Source: Pseudomonas frederiksbergensis (GTDB lineage Bacteria > Pseudomonadota > Gammaproteobacteria > Pseudomonadales > Pseudomonadaceae). From it: a stretch of DNA of 64,000 bases. A program made the translations under genes and the position numbers. The notes under the pieces are model-generated. The model worked only from the letters and a program-made list of their open reading frames with translations, was not told the DNA's origin and did not search any database. Positions 9,257-17,208 of this stretch are shown here, in pieces (position 1 is the first letter of the stretch; the number at the start of each line of letters is the position of its first letter). The stretch is taken from positions 434,001 to 498,000 of the forward strand of contig NZ_MOBP01000006.1 of NCBI RefSeq assembly GCF_003732665.1, in the 5' to 3' direction.

Positions 9257-10357
9257 ATGTTCCGCTATGCCTTGCCCCTCGCGTTGCCAGTCAGTCTGGC
9301 TTTTTTATTGTCGGCGTGCGGTCACGAAGAGGCGCCGCAAGTCAGCGTGCGACCGGCCATGGTGGTGCAGCCAGAGCCTTCGGCCCAAGCGATGGAAAGC
9401 TATCCCGGTGAAGTTCGCGCCCGTTATGAGCCGGACCTGGCGTTCCGTATCGGCGGCAAAGTCAGCCGACGACTGGTCGAAGAAGGCCAGCGGGTCAAGG
9501 CTGACCAACCGCTTGCCGAGCTCGATCCCCAGGACGTGCGCCTGCAACTGGAAGCCACCCGTGCCCAGGTCACCGCCGCCGAAGCCAATCTGAACCTGGT
9601 CCGCGCCGAGCGGGATCGCTACAAGACCCTGATGGACCGTCAGATGGTCAGCAAATCCGCGTACGACAATTCCGAAAACCTTTACCGATCCGGTGAAGCG
9701 CGCCTCAAGCAAATCAAAGCCGAATTCAACGTCTCGACCAATCAGGCGAGCTACGCCGTGCTGCGTGCGCCCCAGGACGGGGTGGTAGCCAAGCGAGCGG
9801 TGGAAGTCGGCCAGGTGGTCGCCGCCGGGCAAACCGTGTTTACCCTTGCCACCGATGGCGAGCGCGAAGTGCTGATCAGCCTGCCGGAGCAAAGCTTCGG
9901 CCGTTTCAAGGTCGATCAACCGGTGTCGGTGGAGCTTTGGACCCAGCCCGATCAACGTTTCACCGGGCGCATCCGTGAGCTGTCGCCCGCCGCTGATCCA
10001 AAATCCCGGACCTTCGCTGCGCGCATTGCCTTCACCTCTGGGAAGGTCCCGGCCGAACTCGGCCAGAGCGCCCGGGTGTTTATCCAGACCGCCGCCGTAG
10101 TCTCATTGGCCGTGCCACTGTCTGCGGTCACCGCTGAAAACGGCGCGACTTATGTGTGGGTGGTCGGCGCCAACAACACCTTGAAGAAAGTCCCGGTGCG
10201 GGTCGGTGCCTTCGGCGAAAAAACCGTTCCGGTGCTGGAAGGGTTGAACGCCAGCGACTGGGTGGTCGCTGCCGGCGTCCATGTGCTTCACGACGGGCAG
10301 CAAGTGCGCCCGGTGGATCGCTCCAACCGCGTGGTCAATCTGGCGGACAAGGAGTAA
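9257..10357 (+). CDS. mexJ: RND efflux periplasmic adaptor (MexJ-like lipoprotein)
   Basis: Membrane fusion protein linking an inner-membrane RND pump to an outer-membrane channel. The 366 residues match MexJ length. A lipoprotein signal ends in the lipobox LSAC with Cys21 as the acylated residue. The HlyD-type core is visible: RYEPDLAFRIGGKVSRRLVEEGQRVKADQPLAELD (lipoyl half), the coiled-coil hairpin of about residues 95-165, the second lipoyl half YAVLRAPQDGVVAKRAVEVGQVV, then beta-barrel and membrane-proximal domains. AAAGG sits 8 bases before the ATG. mexK starts 6 bases after its stop. No outer-membrane channel gene is nearby. Confidence 0.92.
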   Translation: MFRYALPLALPVSLAFLLSACGHEEAPQVSVRPAMVVQPEPSAQAMESYPGEVRARYEPDLAFRIGGKVSRRLVEEGQRVKADQPLAELDPQDVRLQLEATRAQVTAAEANLNLVRAERDRYKTLMDRQMVSKSAYDNSENLYRSGEARLKQIKAEFNVSTNQASYAVLRAPQDGVVAKRAVEVGQVVAAGQTVFTLATDGEREVLISLPEQSFGRFKVDQPVSVELWTQPDQRFTGRIRELSPAADPKSRTFAARIAFTSGKVPAELGQSARVFIQTAAVVSLAVPLSAVTAENGATYVWVVGANNTLKKVPVRVGAFGEKTVPVLEGLNASDWVVAAGVHVLHDGQQVRPVDRSNRVVNLADKE

Positions 10358-10363
10358 TCCCCG

Positions 10364-13300
10364 ATGGGTTTCAATCTTTCCGAATGGGCGCTGCGTAACC
10401 GCCAGATCGTACTGTTCCTGATGCTTTTGCTGGCGATCGTCGGCGCACTTTCCTACACCAAGCTCGGACAAAGCGAAGACCCGCCGTTCACCTTCAAGGC
10501 CATGGTGATCCGCACCAATTGGCCGGGTGCCACGGCCCAGGAAGTCTCGCGCCAGGTCACCGAGCGCATTGAAAAGAAGCTGATGGAAACCGGCGAGTAC
10601 GAACGCATCGTCTCGTTCTCCCGTCCGGGGGAATCCCAGGTGACCTTCATGGCTCGAGATTCAATGCACTCGGCGCAGATTCCGGAGCTGTGGTATCAGG
10701 TCCGCAAGAAAATCAGCGATATCCGCCAGACCCTGCCGCCGGGCATTCAAGGCCCGTTTTTCAACGATGAATTCGGCACGACGTTCGGCAACATCTACGC
10801 CCTGACCGGCGACGGTTTTGACTACGCGGTGCTCAAGGATTACGCCGACCGCATCCAGATTCAGCTGCAACGGGTCAAGGATGTGGGCAAGGTCGATCTG
10901 CTCGGCTTGCAGGACGAGAAGATCTGGATCGAACTGTCCAACGTCAAACTCGCCACCCTCGGCTTGCCACTGGCTGCCGTGCAACAGGCACTTGAAGAAC
11001 AGAATGCGGTGTCCACCGCTGGCTTCTTCGAAACCAGCAGCGAGCGATTGCAGCTACGGGTCACCGGGAATTTTCAGACAGTCGAACAGATAAAAAGCTT
11101 TCCGATTCGGGTCGGTGATCGCACGTTCCGCATCGCCGATGTCGCGGACGTGCGTCGCGGTTTCAACGATCCACCGGCGCCGCGCATGCGTTTCATGGCC
11201 GAAGACGCTATCGGTCTGGCCGTGGCCATGAAGGACGGTGGCGACATTCTGGTGCTCGGCAAAGCCCTGGAAGTCGAGTTCGACCGCATCCAGAAAAACC
11301 TCCCGGCCGGTATGCAATTGCGCAAGGTCTCGGACCAGCCTGCTGCGGTGAAAACCGGGGTTGGCGAGTTCATCCAGGTGCTGGTCGAAGCCCTGGCGAT
11401 CGTGTTGCTGGTGAGTTTTTTCTCCCTCGGCGTGCGCACCGGGATGGTGGTGGCCCTGGCCATTCCGCTGGTGTTGGCGATGACGTTCGCCTGCATGTAT
11501 TACCTGGGGATCGGCCTGCACAAGATTTCCCTCGGCGCGTTGGTGCTGGCCTTGGGTTTGCTGGTGGACGACGCGATCATCGCCGTGGAAATGATGGCGA
11601 TCAAAATGGAGCAGGGCTTCGACCGCATCAAGGCCGCCAGCTATGCCTGGACCAGCACCGCATTCCCGATGCTCACTGGCACGTTGATCACGGCGGCCGG
11701 GTTCCTGCCCATCGCCACCGCGCAATCGGGCACCGGCGAATACACCCGCTCGATCTTCCAGGTGGTGACCATCGCGCTGCTGGCCTCGTGGATTGCTGCC
11801 GTGGTGTTCGTGCCGTACCTGGGGGAAAAACTCCTGCCGGACCTGGCGAAAATTCACGCAGCCAAACATGGCACTGGCCACGGTCAGCCCGACCCTTACG
11901 CCACGCCGTTCTATCAACGGGTTCGGCGCCTGGTGGAATGGTGCGTGCGTTGGCGCAAGACCGTGATCACACTGACGGTCATCCTGTTCATCGCCTCCAT
12001 CGTGCTGTTCCGCTTCGTGCCCCAGCAGTTCTTCCCGGCCTCGGGCCGTCTGGAACTGATGGTCGATCTGAAACTGGCTGAAGGCGCGTCTCTGAGCAAC
12101 ACCACCGAAGAGGTTAAACGCCTTGAAGGCCTGCTGAAGGATCACGCCGGCATCGATAACTACGTGGCCTACGTCGGCACCGGTTCGCCGCGATTTTACC
12201 TACCGCTGGATCAGCAACTTCCTGCGGCGAGCTTCGCCCAGTTTGTCGTCCTGGCCAAGACCATCGAGGAGCGCGAAACCCTGCGCACCTGGCTGATCGA
12301 AACCCTCAACGAACAATTCCCGGCCCTGCGCTCCCGGGTCACACGCCTGGAAAATGGCCCGCCGGTTGGCTACCCGGTGCAGTTCCGCGTCACCGGCGAG
12401 CACATCGAAGAAGTCCGTGCCCTGGCGCGTAAAGTGGCGGAAAAAGTTCGCGAGAATCCCCACGTGGTCAACGTCCATCTGGACTGGGAAGAACCGAGCA
12501 AAGTCGTGTACCTGAACGTCGATCAGGACCGCGCCCGGGCTCTGGGCGTCAGCACCGCCAACCTGTCGAAGTTTTTGCAAAGCTCCCTGACCGGTTCCAG
12601 CGTCAGCCAGTACCGCGAAGACAACGAGTTGATCGAAATCCTGCTGCGCGGCACCGTGCATGAGCGTACCGAACTGTCGCTGCTGCCAAGCCTGGCGGTG
12701 CCCACCGACAACGGCAAAAGCGTCGCGCTGTCGCAGATCGCGACCCTGGAATACGGCTTCGAAGAAGGCATCATTTGGCACCGCAATCGCCTGCCCAACG
12801 TGACCATCCGCGCCGACATCTACGGCAAGGAACAACCGGCCACGTTGGTGCAGCAGATCTTGCCGACCCTCGACCCGATCCGCGCCGAACTGCCGGATGG
12901 CTACTTGCTGGAAGTCGGCGGCACCGTCGAAGACTCGGCCCGCGGGCAGAACTCGGTGAAGGCCGGTGTGCCGCTGTTCATCGTCGTCGTGTTGACCTTG
13001 CTGATGCTGCAACTGCGCAGTTTCTCACGCACCGCGATGGTGTTTCTGACAGCGCCACTGGGATTGATCGGCGTGACTTTGTTCCTGATGGTGTTCCGCC
13101 AACCGTTCGGCTTCGTCGCCATGCTCGGCACCATCGCCCTGTCCGGGATGATCATGCGTAACTCGGTGATCCTGGTGGACCAGATCGAACAAGACATCGC
13201 CGCCGGGCTCAAGCCTTGGCAAGCGATCATTGAAGCGACGGTGCGCCGGTTCCGGCCAATCGTGCTCACGGCACTCGCGGCGGTACTGGCAATGATTCCG

Positions 13301-13435
13301 CTGTCGCGCAGCGTGTTCTTCGGGCCGATGGCAGTGGCGATCATGGGCGGGTTGATCGTCGCGACGGCACTGACGTTGCTGTTCCTGCCGGCGCTGTATG
13401 CGGCGTGGTTCAGAATCAAGAAAGACCCCGCGTGA
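10364..13435 (+). CDS. mexK: RND efflux transporter (MexK-like)
   Basis: Proton-driven inner-membrane drug/biocide exporter; 1023 residues, the size of MexK. It has the RND layout: TM1 near residues 12-30, a large periplasmic loop, TM2-6 from about 335, a second periplasmic loop from about 560 and TM8-12 from about 860. The TM4 proton-relay pair is in GLLVDDAIIAVEMM (about residues 400-413); the C-terminal half has GTIALSGMIMRNSVILVDQIEQD. In P. aeruginosa MexJK handles triclosan with OpmH and erythromycin with OprM; specificity here is unknown. Co-transcribed with the adaptor upstream and probably controlled by the divergent TetR. Confidence 0.93.
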   Translation: MGFNLSEWALRNRQIVLFLMLLLAIVGALSYTKLGQSEDPPFTFKAMVIRTNWPGATAQEVSRQVTERIEKKLMETGEYERIVSFSRPGESQVTFMARDSMHSAQIPELWYQVRKKISDIRQTLPPGIQGPFFNDEFGTTFGNIYALTGDGFDYAVLKDYADRIQIQLQRVKDVGKVDLLGLQDEKIWIELSNVKLATLGLPLAAVQQALEEQNAVSTAGFFETSSERLQLRVTGNFQTVEQIKSFPIRVGDRTFRIADVADVRRGFNDPPAPRMRFMAEDAIGLAVAMKDGGDILVLGKALEVEFDRIQKNLPAGMQLRKVSDQPAAVKTGVGEFIQVLVEALAIVLLVSFFSLGVRTGMVVALAIPLVLAMTFACMYYLGIGLHKISLGALVLALGLLVDDAIIAVEMMAIKMEQGFDRIKAASYAWTSTAFPMLTGTLITAAGFLPIATAQSGTGEYTRSIFQVVTIALLASWIAAVVFVPYLGEKLLPDLAKIHAAKHGTGHGQPDPYATPFYQRVRRLVEWCVRWRKTVITLTVILFIASIVLFRFVPQQFFPASGRLELMVDLKLAEGASLSNTTEEVKRLEGLLKDHAGIDNYVAYVGTGSPRFYLPLDQQLPAASFAQFVVLAKTIEERETLRTWLIETLNEQFPALRSRVTRLENGPPVGYPVQFRVTGEHIEEVRALARKVAEKVRENPHVVNVHLDWEEPSKVVYLNVDQDRARALGVSTANLSKFLQSSLTGSSVSQYREDNELIEILLRGTVHERTELSLLPSLAVPTDNGKSVALSQIATLEYGFEEGIIWHRNRLPNVTIRADIYGKEQPATLVQQILPTLDPIRAELPDGYLLEVGGTVEDSARGQNSVKAGVPLFIVVVLTLLMLQLRSFSRTAMVFLTAPLGLIGVTLFLMVFRQPFGFVAMLGTIALSGMIMRNSVILVDQIEQDIAAGLKPWQAIIEATVRRFRPIVLTALAAVLAMIPLSRSVFFGPMAVAIMGGLIVATALTLLFLPALYAAWFRIKKDPA

Positions 13436-13487
13436 TCTCAGCGGCCCCCGGGCCGCCAGCTCTTTACAGCCGAACACGGCTCAAAAT

Positions 13488-13577
13488 TGTGGGAGCGGGC
13501 TTGCTCGCGAAGGCAGTGTGCCAGGCAAAGTTGATGTCGACTGACACGACGCCTTCGCGAGCAAGCCCGCTCCCACA
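13488..13577. repeat. REPIN, type A
   Basis: Inverted TGTGGGAGCGGGCTTGCTCG arms around a GTGTGCCAGGC...ACACGACG centre, in the mexK-fic gap. Confidence 0.95.
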
Positions 13578-13686
13578 GTGGGTTTCCTTGTTCCTACAAC
13601 TTTTTCAGAATGCTCTGATATTGAGTCGCAGAGGGCCAAATGCTGTACTTCTGACTCGGTTTTGATGAGTTTTTGAGAAAGTCGTA

Positions 13687-14871
13687 ATGAAAAAGCCCCC
13701 CGCGCTCAAGGGCAGGTCAGACCCGGTGTTTGCCTTGCTGGCGCAATCACCGCACAAGGAACGCCTCACGGATTACCTGGCACTGCTAAAACCTCTGGAT
13801 GAACAGGGGCGCTACCTGCCGTTTGATGAATTGCGTTATCGCTGGGCACCGGGGCTGGATAGCCATCTTTGTTGGGCGTTGGTAAAGAAGGCCCGCACCG
13901 CCCAGTACACCCACCTATTGCCATTGGGGGAGCCGATACATTGGGGCAAGTTCGTGCTGACGCCCATCTCGCAAAAAGCGATTTCGGCAGTCGATCGGCA
14001 AGCCACCACCGCCGCGCTGGAATACATGACCCGTCAGATCGGCGAGCACATGCAGTTCAGCTATCTGCTCAATGATCTGATCGTAGACGAAGCCATCAGC
14101 AGCAGCCAACTGGAAGGCGCGGCAACCACCACTCGGGTGGCCAAGGAAATGCTCAAGCGCAAGCGCCTGCCGCGCACGCCGGATGAACGGATGGTCATCG
14201 GCAACTACAAAATGATGAATTTCGCCTGGGAAAAGCGTTGTGAACCCCTGAGCGTCGAGCTGATTGCAGCGATTCATCGGGTAGGTGTCGAAGGCATCGA
14301 TGACCCGCAATATGCGCCGGGTACGTTCAGGACCAGAGATGACGTCGTGGTACAGGACGGTGAGGGCAACACCGTTCATACACCGCCGCCCGCATCGGGG
14401 CTTGCGTCACGCTTGCAAGCGTTGTCGAAGTGGATCAACCAAGCCGATAACGACCCCTTGCGCAGGGACTATGTTCATCCATTGATCAAAGCCATCGCAC
14501 TGCATTTTGCCTTGGGCTACGAGCATCCTTTTCGCGATGGCAACGGTCGGGTCGCCCGGGCGCTGTTTTACTGGTTCATGTTCAAGAATGACTTTTCGGC
14601 TTTTCGCTACATTGCCATCAGCACGCTGCTGCGCAATGCGCCGGTGAAGTACGGACGCTCGTATCTGTACACCGAGGCGGATGAACTGGATTTGACGTAT
14701 TTCATCGATTTCCAGTGCTCGGTCGTGTTGCGGGCGGTGACTGGCTTTACCGAGGTCTACCGCACAAGCCTGACTTATTGTAGGCGCGAGCCTGCTCGCG
14801 AAGGCGTCGTGTCAGGCAATGCCTGTTCGACTGGACAACCGCCTTCGCGAGCAAGCCCGCTCCCACAGTAG
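13687..14871 (+). CDS. Fic-domain AMP-transferase, 3' end replaced by REPIN sequence
   Basis: A class II Fic protein, predicted to AMPylate target proteins. The active-site motif HPFRDGNGRVAR is intact at residues 280-291 (catalytic His280). An N-terminal inhibitory motif SSQLEG (S-x-x-x-E-G, Glu143) lies at 139-144, so activity should be auto-inhibited in cis. The target-docking flap is near GTFRTRDDVVVQ (212-223). Native-looking sequence stops at about residue 364; residues 365-394 are translated from a type A REPIN, and the REPIN boundary CAGTAG gives the stop codon. The C-terminal winged-helix domain common in such proteins is absent. No antitoxin-like gene adjoins it. Whether the shortened protein is active is unknown. 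Confidence 0.88.
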   Translation: MKKPPALKGRSDPVFALLAQSPHKERLTDYLALLKPLDEQGRYLPFDELRYRWAPGLDSHLCWALVKKARTAQYTHLLPLGEPIHWGKFVLTPISQKAISAVDRQATTAALEYMTRQIGEHMQFSYLLNDLIVDEAISSSQLEGAATTTRVAKEMLKRKRLPRTPDERMVIGNYKMMNFAWEKRCEPLSVELIAAIHRVGVEGIDDPQYAPGTFRTRDDVVVQDGEGNTVHTPPPASGLASRLQALSKWINQADNDPLRRDYVHPLIKAIALHFALGYEHPFRDGNGRVARALFYWFMFKNDFSAFRYIAISTLLRNAPVKYGRSYLYTEADELDLTYFIDFQCSVVLRAVTGFTEVYRTSLTYCRREPAREGVVSGNACSTGQPPSRASPLPQ

Positions 14872-15266
14872 ATCTCCAGTGAATATGACATTTGCGTATG
14901 CCACTGAACCCTTGTGGGAGCGGGCTTGCTCGCGATGGCGTCGTGTCAGGCGATGGGTGTTCGACTGGGCGACCGCTTTCGCGAGCAAGCCCGCTCCCAC
15001 AGTAAATCTCCAGTGGCCCCGGCATTTGCGTATGCCAGCGATCCCTTGTGGGAGCGAGCTTGCTCGCGATGGCGTCGTGTCAGGCGATGGGGGTTCGACT
15101 GGACGACCGCCTTCGCGAGCAAGCCCGCTCCCACAGTAGATCTCCAGTGAATATGACATTTGCGTATGCCACTGAACCCTTGTGGGAGCGGGCTTGCTCG
15201 CGAAAGCGGTGTGCCAGACAACAGAGATGTTGAATGTTAAACCGCCTTCGCAAGCCCGCTCCCACA
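14779..15266. repeat. Tandem array of four type A REPINs with 134-bp period
   Basis: REPINs lie at 14779-14867, 14913-15001, 15047-15135 and 15181-15266, so starts recur every 134 bases exactly. The three 45-base spacers (14868-14912, 15002-15046, 15136-15180) share GTAGATCTCCAGTG...TTTGCGTATGCCA; spacers 1 and 3 look identical and spacer 2 differs at several sites. The first three REPIN centres are alike (GGCGTCGTGTCAGGC); the fourth is different. The array links the fic gene to the DUF4197 gene and contains the end of fic. Confidence 0.95.
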
Positions 15267-15283
15267 GGGTTTTGCGCTGGGGT

Positions 15284-15973
15284 TTAGAGCGTGCCGAAGA
15301 CTTTCTTGGCGAGGCTGGTCGCCGCTGCTGCCGGGTTCTGGCGGATGGTTTCTTCCTGTTTACCGATCATCTCGAACAAACCGTTCAGCGCTTGCTCGGT
15401 CACGTAGCTTTCGATGTTGGCGCTTTTCGCGTCCACCACGCCCAGGGTCGCGGCTTGGCCGGCGAACGAGTTGTATTGCTTAGCCAGGCCAACCTGGTCG
15501 GTGGCTTGCTTGACGATCGGCAGGAACTTGGCGCGGATCTGTTCGCGGCTGGATTTGTCCAGGTACTGGGTGGCGGAGTCTTTGCCGCCGCTGAGGATGC
15601 CCTTGGCGTCGGACACACTCATTTTTTTCACCGCATCGACGAGGATGGGCTGGGCTTGGGTCACGGCGGTTTCTGCCGCTTTGTTCATGCTGGTTTCCAG
15701 TTGATCAACCTGGGCGCCCATGCCGAAGGCTTTCATTTTGCTGGCGACTTTGCCCAGTTTGCCCGGCAGTTCGATTTTCACGTCCGGGTTATTGCTGAAA
15801 CCGCCTGGTGTACCGAGTTGTTTGACGGCCAGTTGCGCGCCTTGGGTCAGTGCGTCCTTGAGGCCGCCGGTGGCATCGTTTTGCGACAGGTCATTGAGGG
15901 ACAACGCCAGGGCGCTGGCGGAAATCATCAAACCTGCGCACAGGCCGGCGAAGCGAAGGGTAGGGCGGAACAT
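15284..15973 (-). CDS. DUF4197 family secreted protein
   Basis: A 229-residue protein with a clear Sec signal peptide (hydrophobic stretch followed by SASALA at about residues 18-23), so it should be periplasmic. The body matches the DUF4197 family: SLNDLSQNDATGGLKDALTQGA, VKIELPGKL, AKGILSGGKDSATQYLDKSS and a C-terminal GLFEMIGKQEETIRQNP. The biochemical role is unknown. The stop codon lies only 17 bases from the REPIN array. A purine-rich GGAAG precedes the ATG at 15973. A YbaY-type lipoprotein gene lies 28 bases upstream on the same strand and may be co-transcribed. Confidence 0.9.
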   Translation of the reverse strand: MFRPTLRFAGLCAGLMISASALALSLNDLSQNDATGGLKDALTQGAQLAVKQLGTPGGFSNNPDVKIELPGKLGKVASKMKAFGMGAQVDQLETSMNKAAETAVTQAQPILVDAVKKMSVSDAKGILSGGKDSATQYLDKSSREQIRAKFLPIVKQATDQVGLAKQYNSFAGQAATLGVVDAKSANIESYVTEQALNGLFEMIGKQEETIRQNPAAAATSLAKKVFGTL

Positions 15974-16001
15974 GGCGGCTTCCTTGTACGAATAAGGGAA
16001 A

Positions 16002-16400
16002 TTAGCGAACGGCGTCGACGCGGATTTTCAGTGGCTGCGGATCATTGCCATCGAGTTGCACGGCATGGTTTTCGGTGGTGATGAACATCAGTTCACCGTT
16101 CACCTCAATGCGCGCGCTGACCGAATAGCGATGGCCGGGTTTGACCTGCGCCGGGTCGTAGCTCAGGTGAAACGGCAGCGGGACCTGGCCTTTGACCGGG
16201 CCTTTCTGCTCATCGAGCACCACGGCGGGCGCGTCGGCCAGGGACACGTCCTGCAGGCTGACGCTCAAGGTGGCGCTCGGCGGCAAGGCGATGCGTTGCA
16301 GGTAGAACACTTCGCCATCGAGGCTGGTTTTGGCGCCAGGGTGCAGGGTTTGGCAGGCACCGAGCAGAGTGGTCAGGCAAACAAGCATCAGTTTTTTCAT
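16002..16400 (-). CDS. YbaY/YscW-type lipoprotein
   Basis: A 132-residue outer-membrane or periplasmic lipoprotein: the signal ends in LGAC with Cys16 as lipid site. The mature part is one beta-rich YbaY/YscW-like domain with LDGEVFYLQRIALPPSATLSVSLQDVSLADAPAVVL and PLPFHLSYDPAQVKPGHRYSVSARIE, the family signature. Family members include pilot-like lipoproteins of secretion systems and YbaY, a protein of uncertain role. There is no secretion system here, so a general envelope function is more likely. It precedes the DUF4197 gene on the same strand, and a related but frameshifted gene lies upstream. Confidence 0.88.
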   Translation of the reverse strand: MKKLMLVCLTTLLGACQTLHPGAKTSLDGEVFYLQRIALPPSATLSVSLQDVSLADAPAVVLDEQKGPVKGQVPLPFHLSYDPAQVKPGHRYSVSARIEVNGELMFITTENHAVQLDGNDPQPLKIRVDAVR

Positions 16401-16509
16401 CGAGGGCCTCTAAGACGTTGGCGCCAGCAGGAACCTGGCGCCCGGGGAATTTAGCGGATTTTGCGGTGCACGTCGAAATTCAAAAAAACGGCTGGCCGAC
16501 AAATGCTGA

Positions 16510-17114
16510 TCAACGGGACGAAGCTTCTTTAAATCCAAAAGGCACTAATACCGCGAGATCAGGGTAAACAGAGATATCCCGGCCAAACCTGTTTTCCATG
16601 CCTTTCAATGTGTAACGTTTGCCGGGAACTGCTTGCGCCGGATCGTAATTGAGATAAAACGCCGTGGCTGTTTCTTCATCGCACTGTAGACGAACAAGTT
16701 CAGCGCCCGGCTCATTATGTTCATGGGCGCGGATGGTAATCGCTTGATCGCGCTCGACGGGTTTCGGCTGTTGCGCCTCGACATAAAGTTGCCCGATCGG
16801 ACTCAGGTGAAGTGTCTGGTGATGGGGTGCCTTGGCGACTGTGACGAAGTAATCCAGGTCCAGCAACAGGGGAGCGCGATTATGGCTTAGTTGGACATTG
16901 ACCTGATATTTGACGCTTACATCTTCATAGTTGTGCGGAATGAAAAATTCCACTGTCCGTCCGCGATGTCGGGACGAATCCAGTTCATGACGGTGATGGG
17001 GCGGGGGGTATTAATGATTTGAATGTTGATGCGTGTCTCACGCTCGCCCTCCGTCGGCACGGAATAAAAAGGCGGGAGCTTGAATGTCAGGGTGATAGTC
17101 GAGTTGTTATCCAT
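16510..17114 (-). pseudogene. Frameshifted YbaY-like domain gene
   Basis: Two overlapping frames look like one gene. The 5' part (17114-16917, 65 residues) begins MDNNSTITLTFKLPPF after a good AAGGA site and ends shortly after PDIADGQWNFS. The 3' part (from 16953 downward, 147 residues) carries on with EFFIPHNYEDVSVKYQVNVQ. Joined, DGQ..FFIPHNYEDVSVKYQVNVQL parallels GQVPLPFHLSYDPAQVKPGHRY of the neighbouring YbaY protein. The 3' part contains another copy, AFYLNYDPAQAVPGKRYTLKGM. The switch lies at a run of five A/T bases (16943-16947); a sixth would restore the frame. It is either a broken gene, an assembly error or a slippage site. No signal peptide is seen. The region is A/T-richer than its neighbours. 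Confidence 0.7.
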
Positions 17115-17208
17115 CGCGATGTCCTTATCGTGATAATGAAAAAACTCAATTTATCCGCTAATTAACTAATAAGGAAACGTCCGTGTTTCCTTGTTAGTTG
17201 TCGGGAAG

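Noticed and set aside
13441..13456. GCGGCCC/GGGCCGC palindrome after mexK as a terminator
   Set aside because: Strong stem but no T tract follows on either strand; left unassigned.
13687..14871. Fic gene as half of a toxin-antitoxin pair
   Set aside because: No small antitoxin gene lies beside it; the inhibitory motif is within the protein itself (class II).
14779..15266. Possible CRISPR array (regular 134-bp repeats and spacers)
   Set aside because: Repeats are paired palindromic REPs, spacers are alike and two look identical, and there are no cas genes.
16943..16947. Programmed -1 ribosomal frameshift in the YbaY-like gene
   Set aside because: No classic X-XXY-YYZ heptamer in the right frame or downstream pseudoknot was found; mutation or slippage is simpler.
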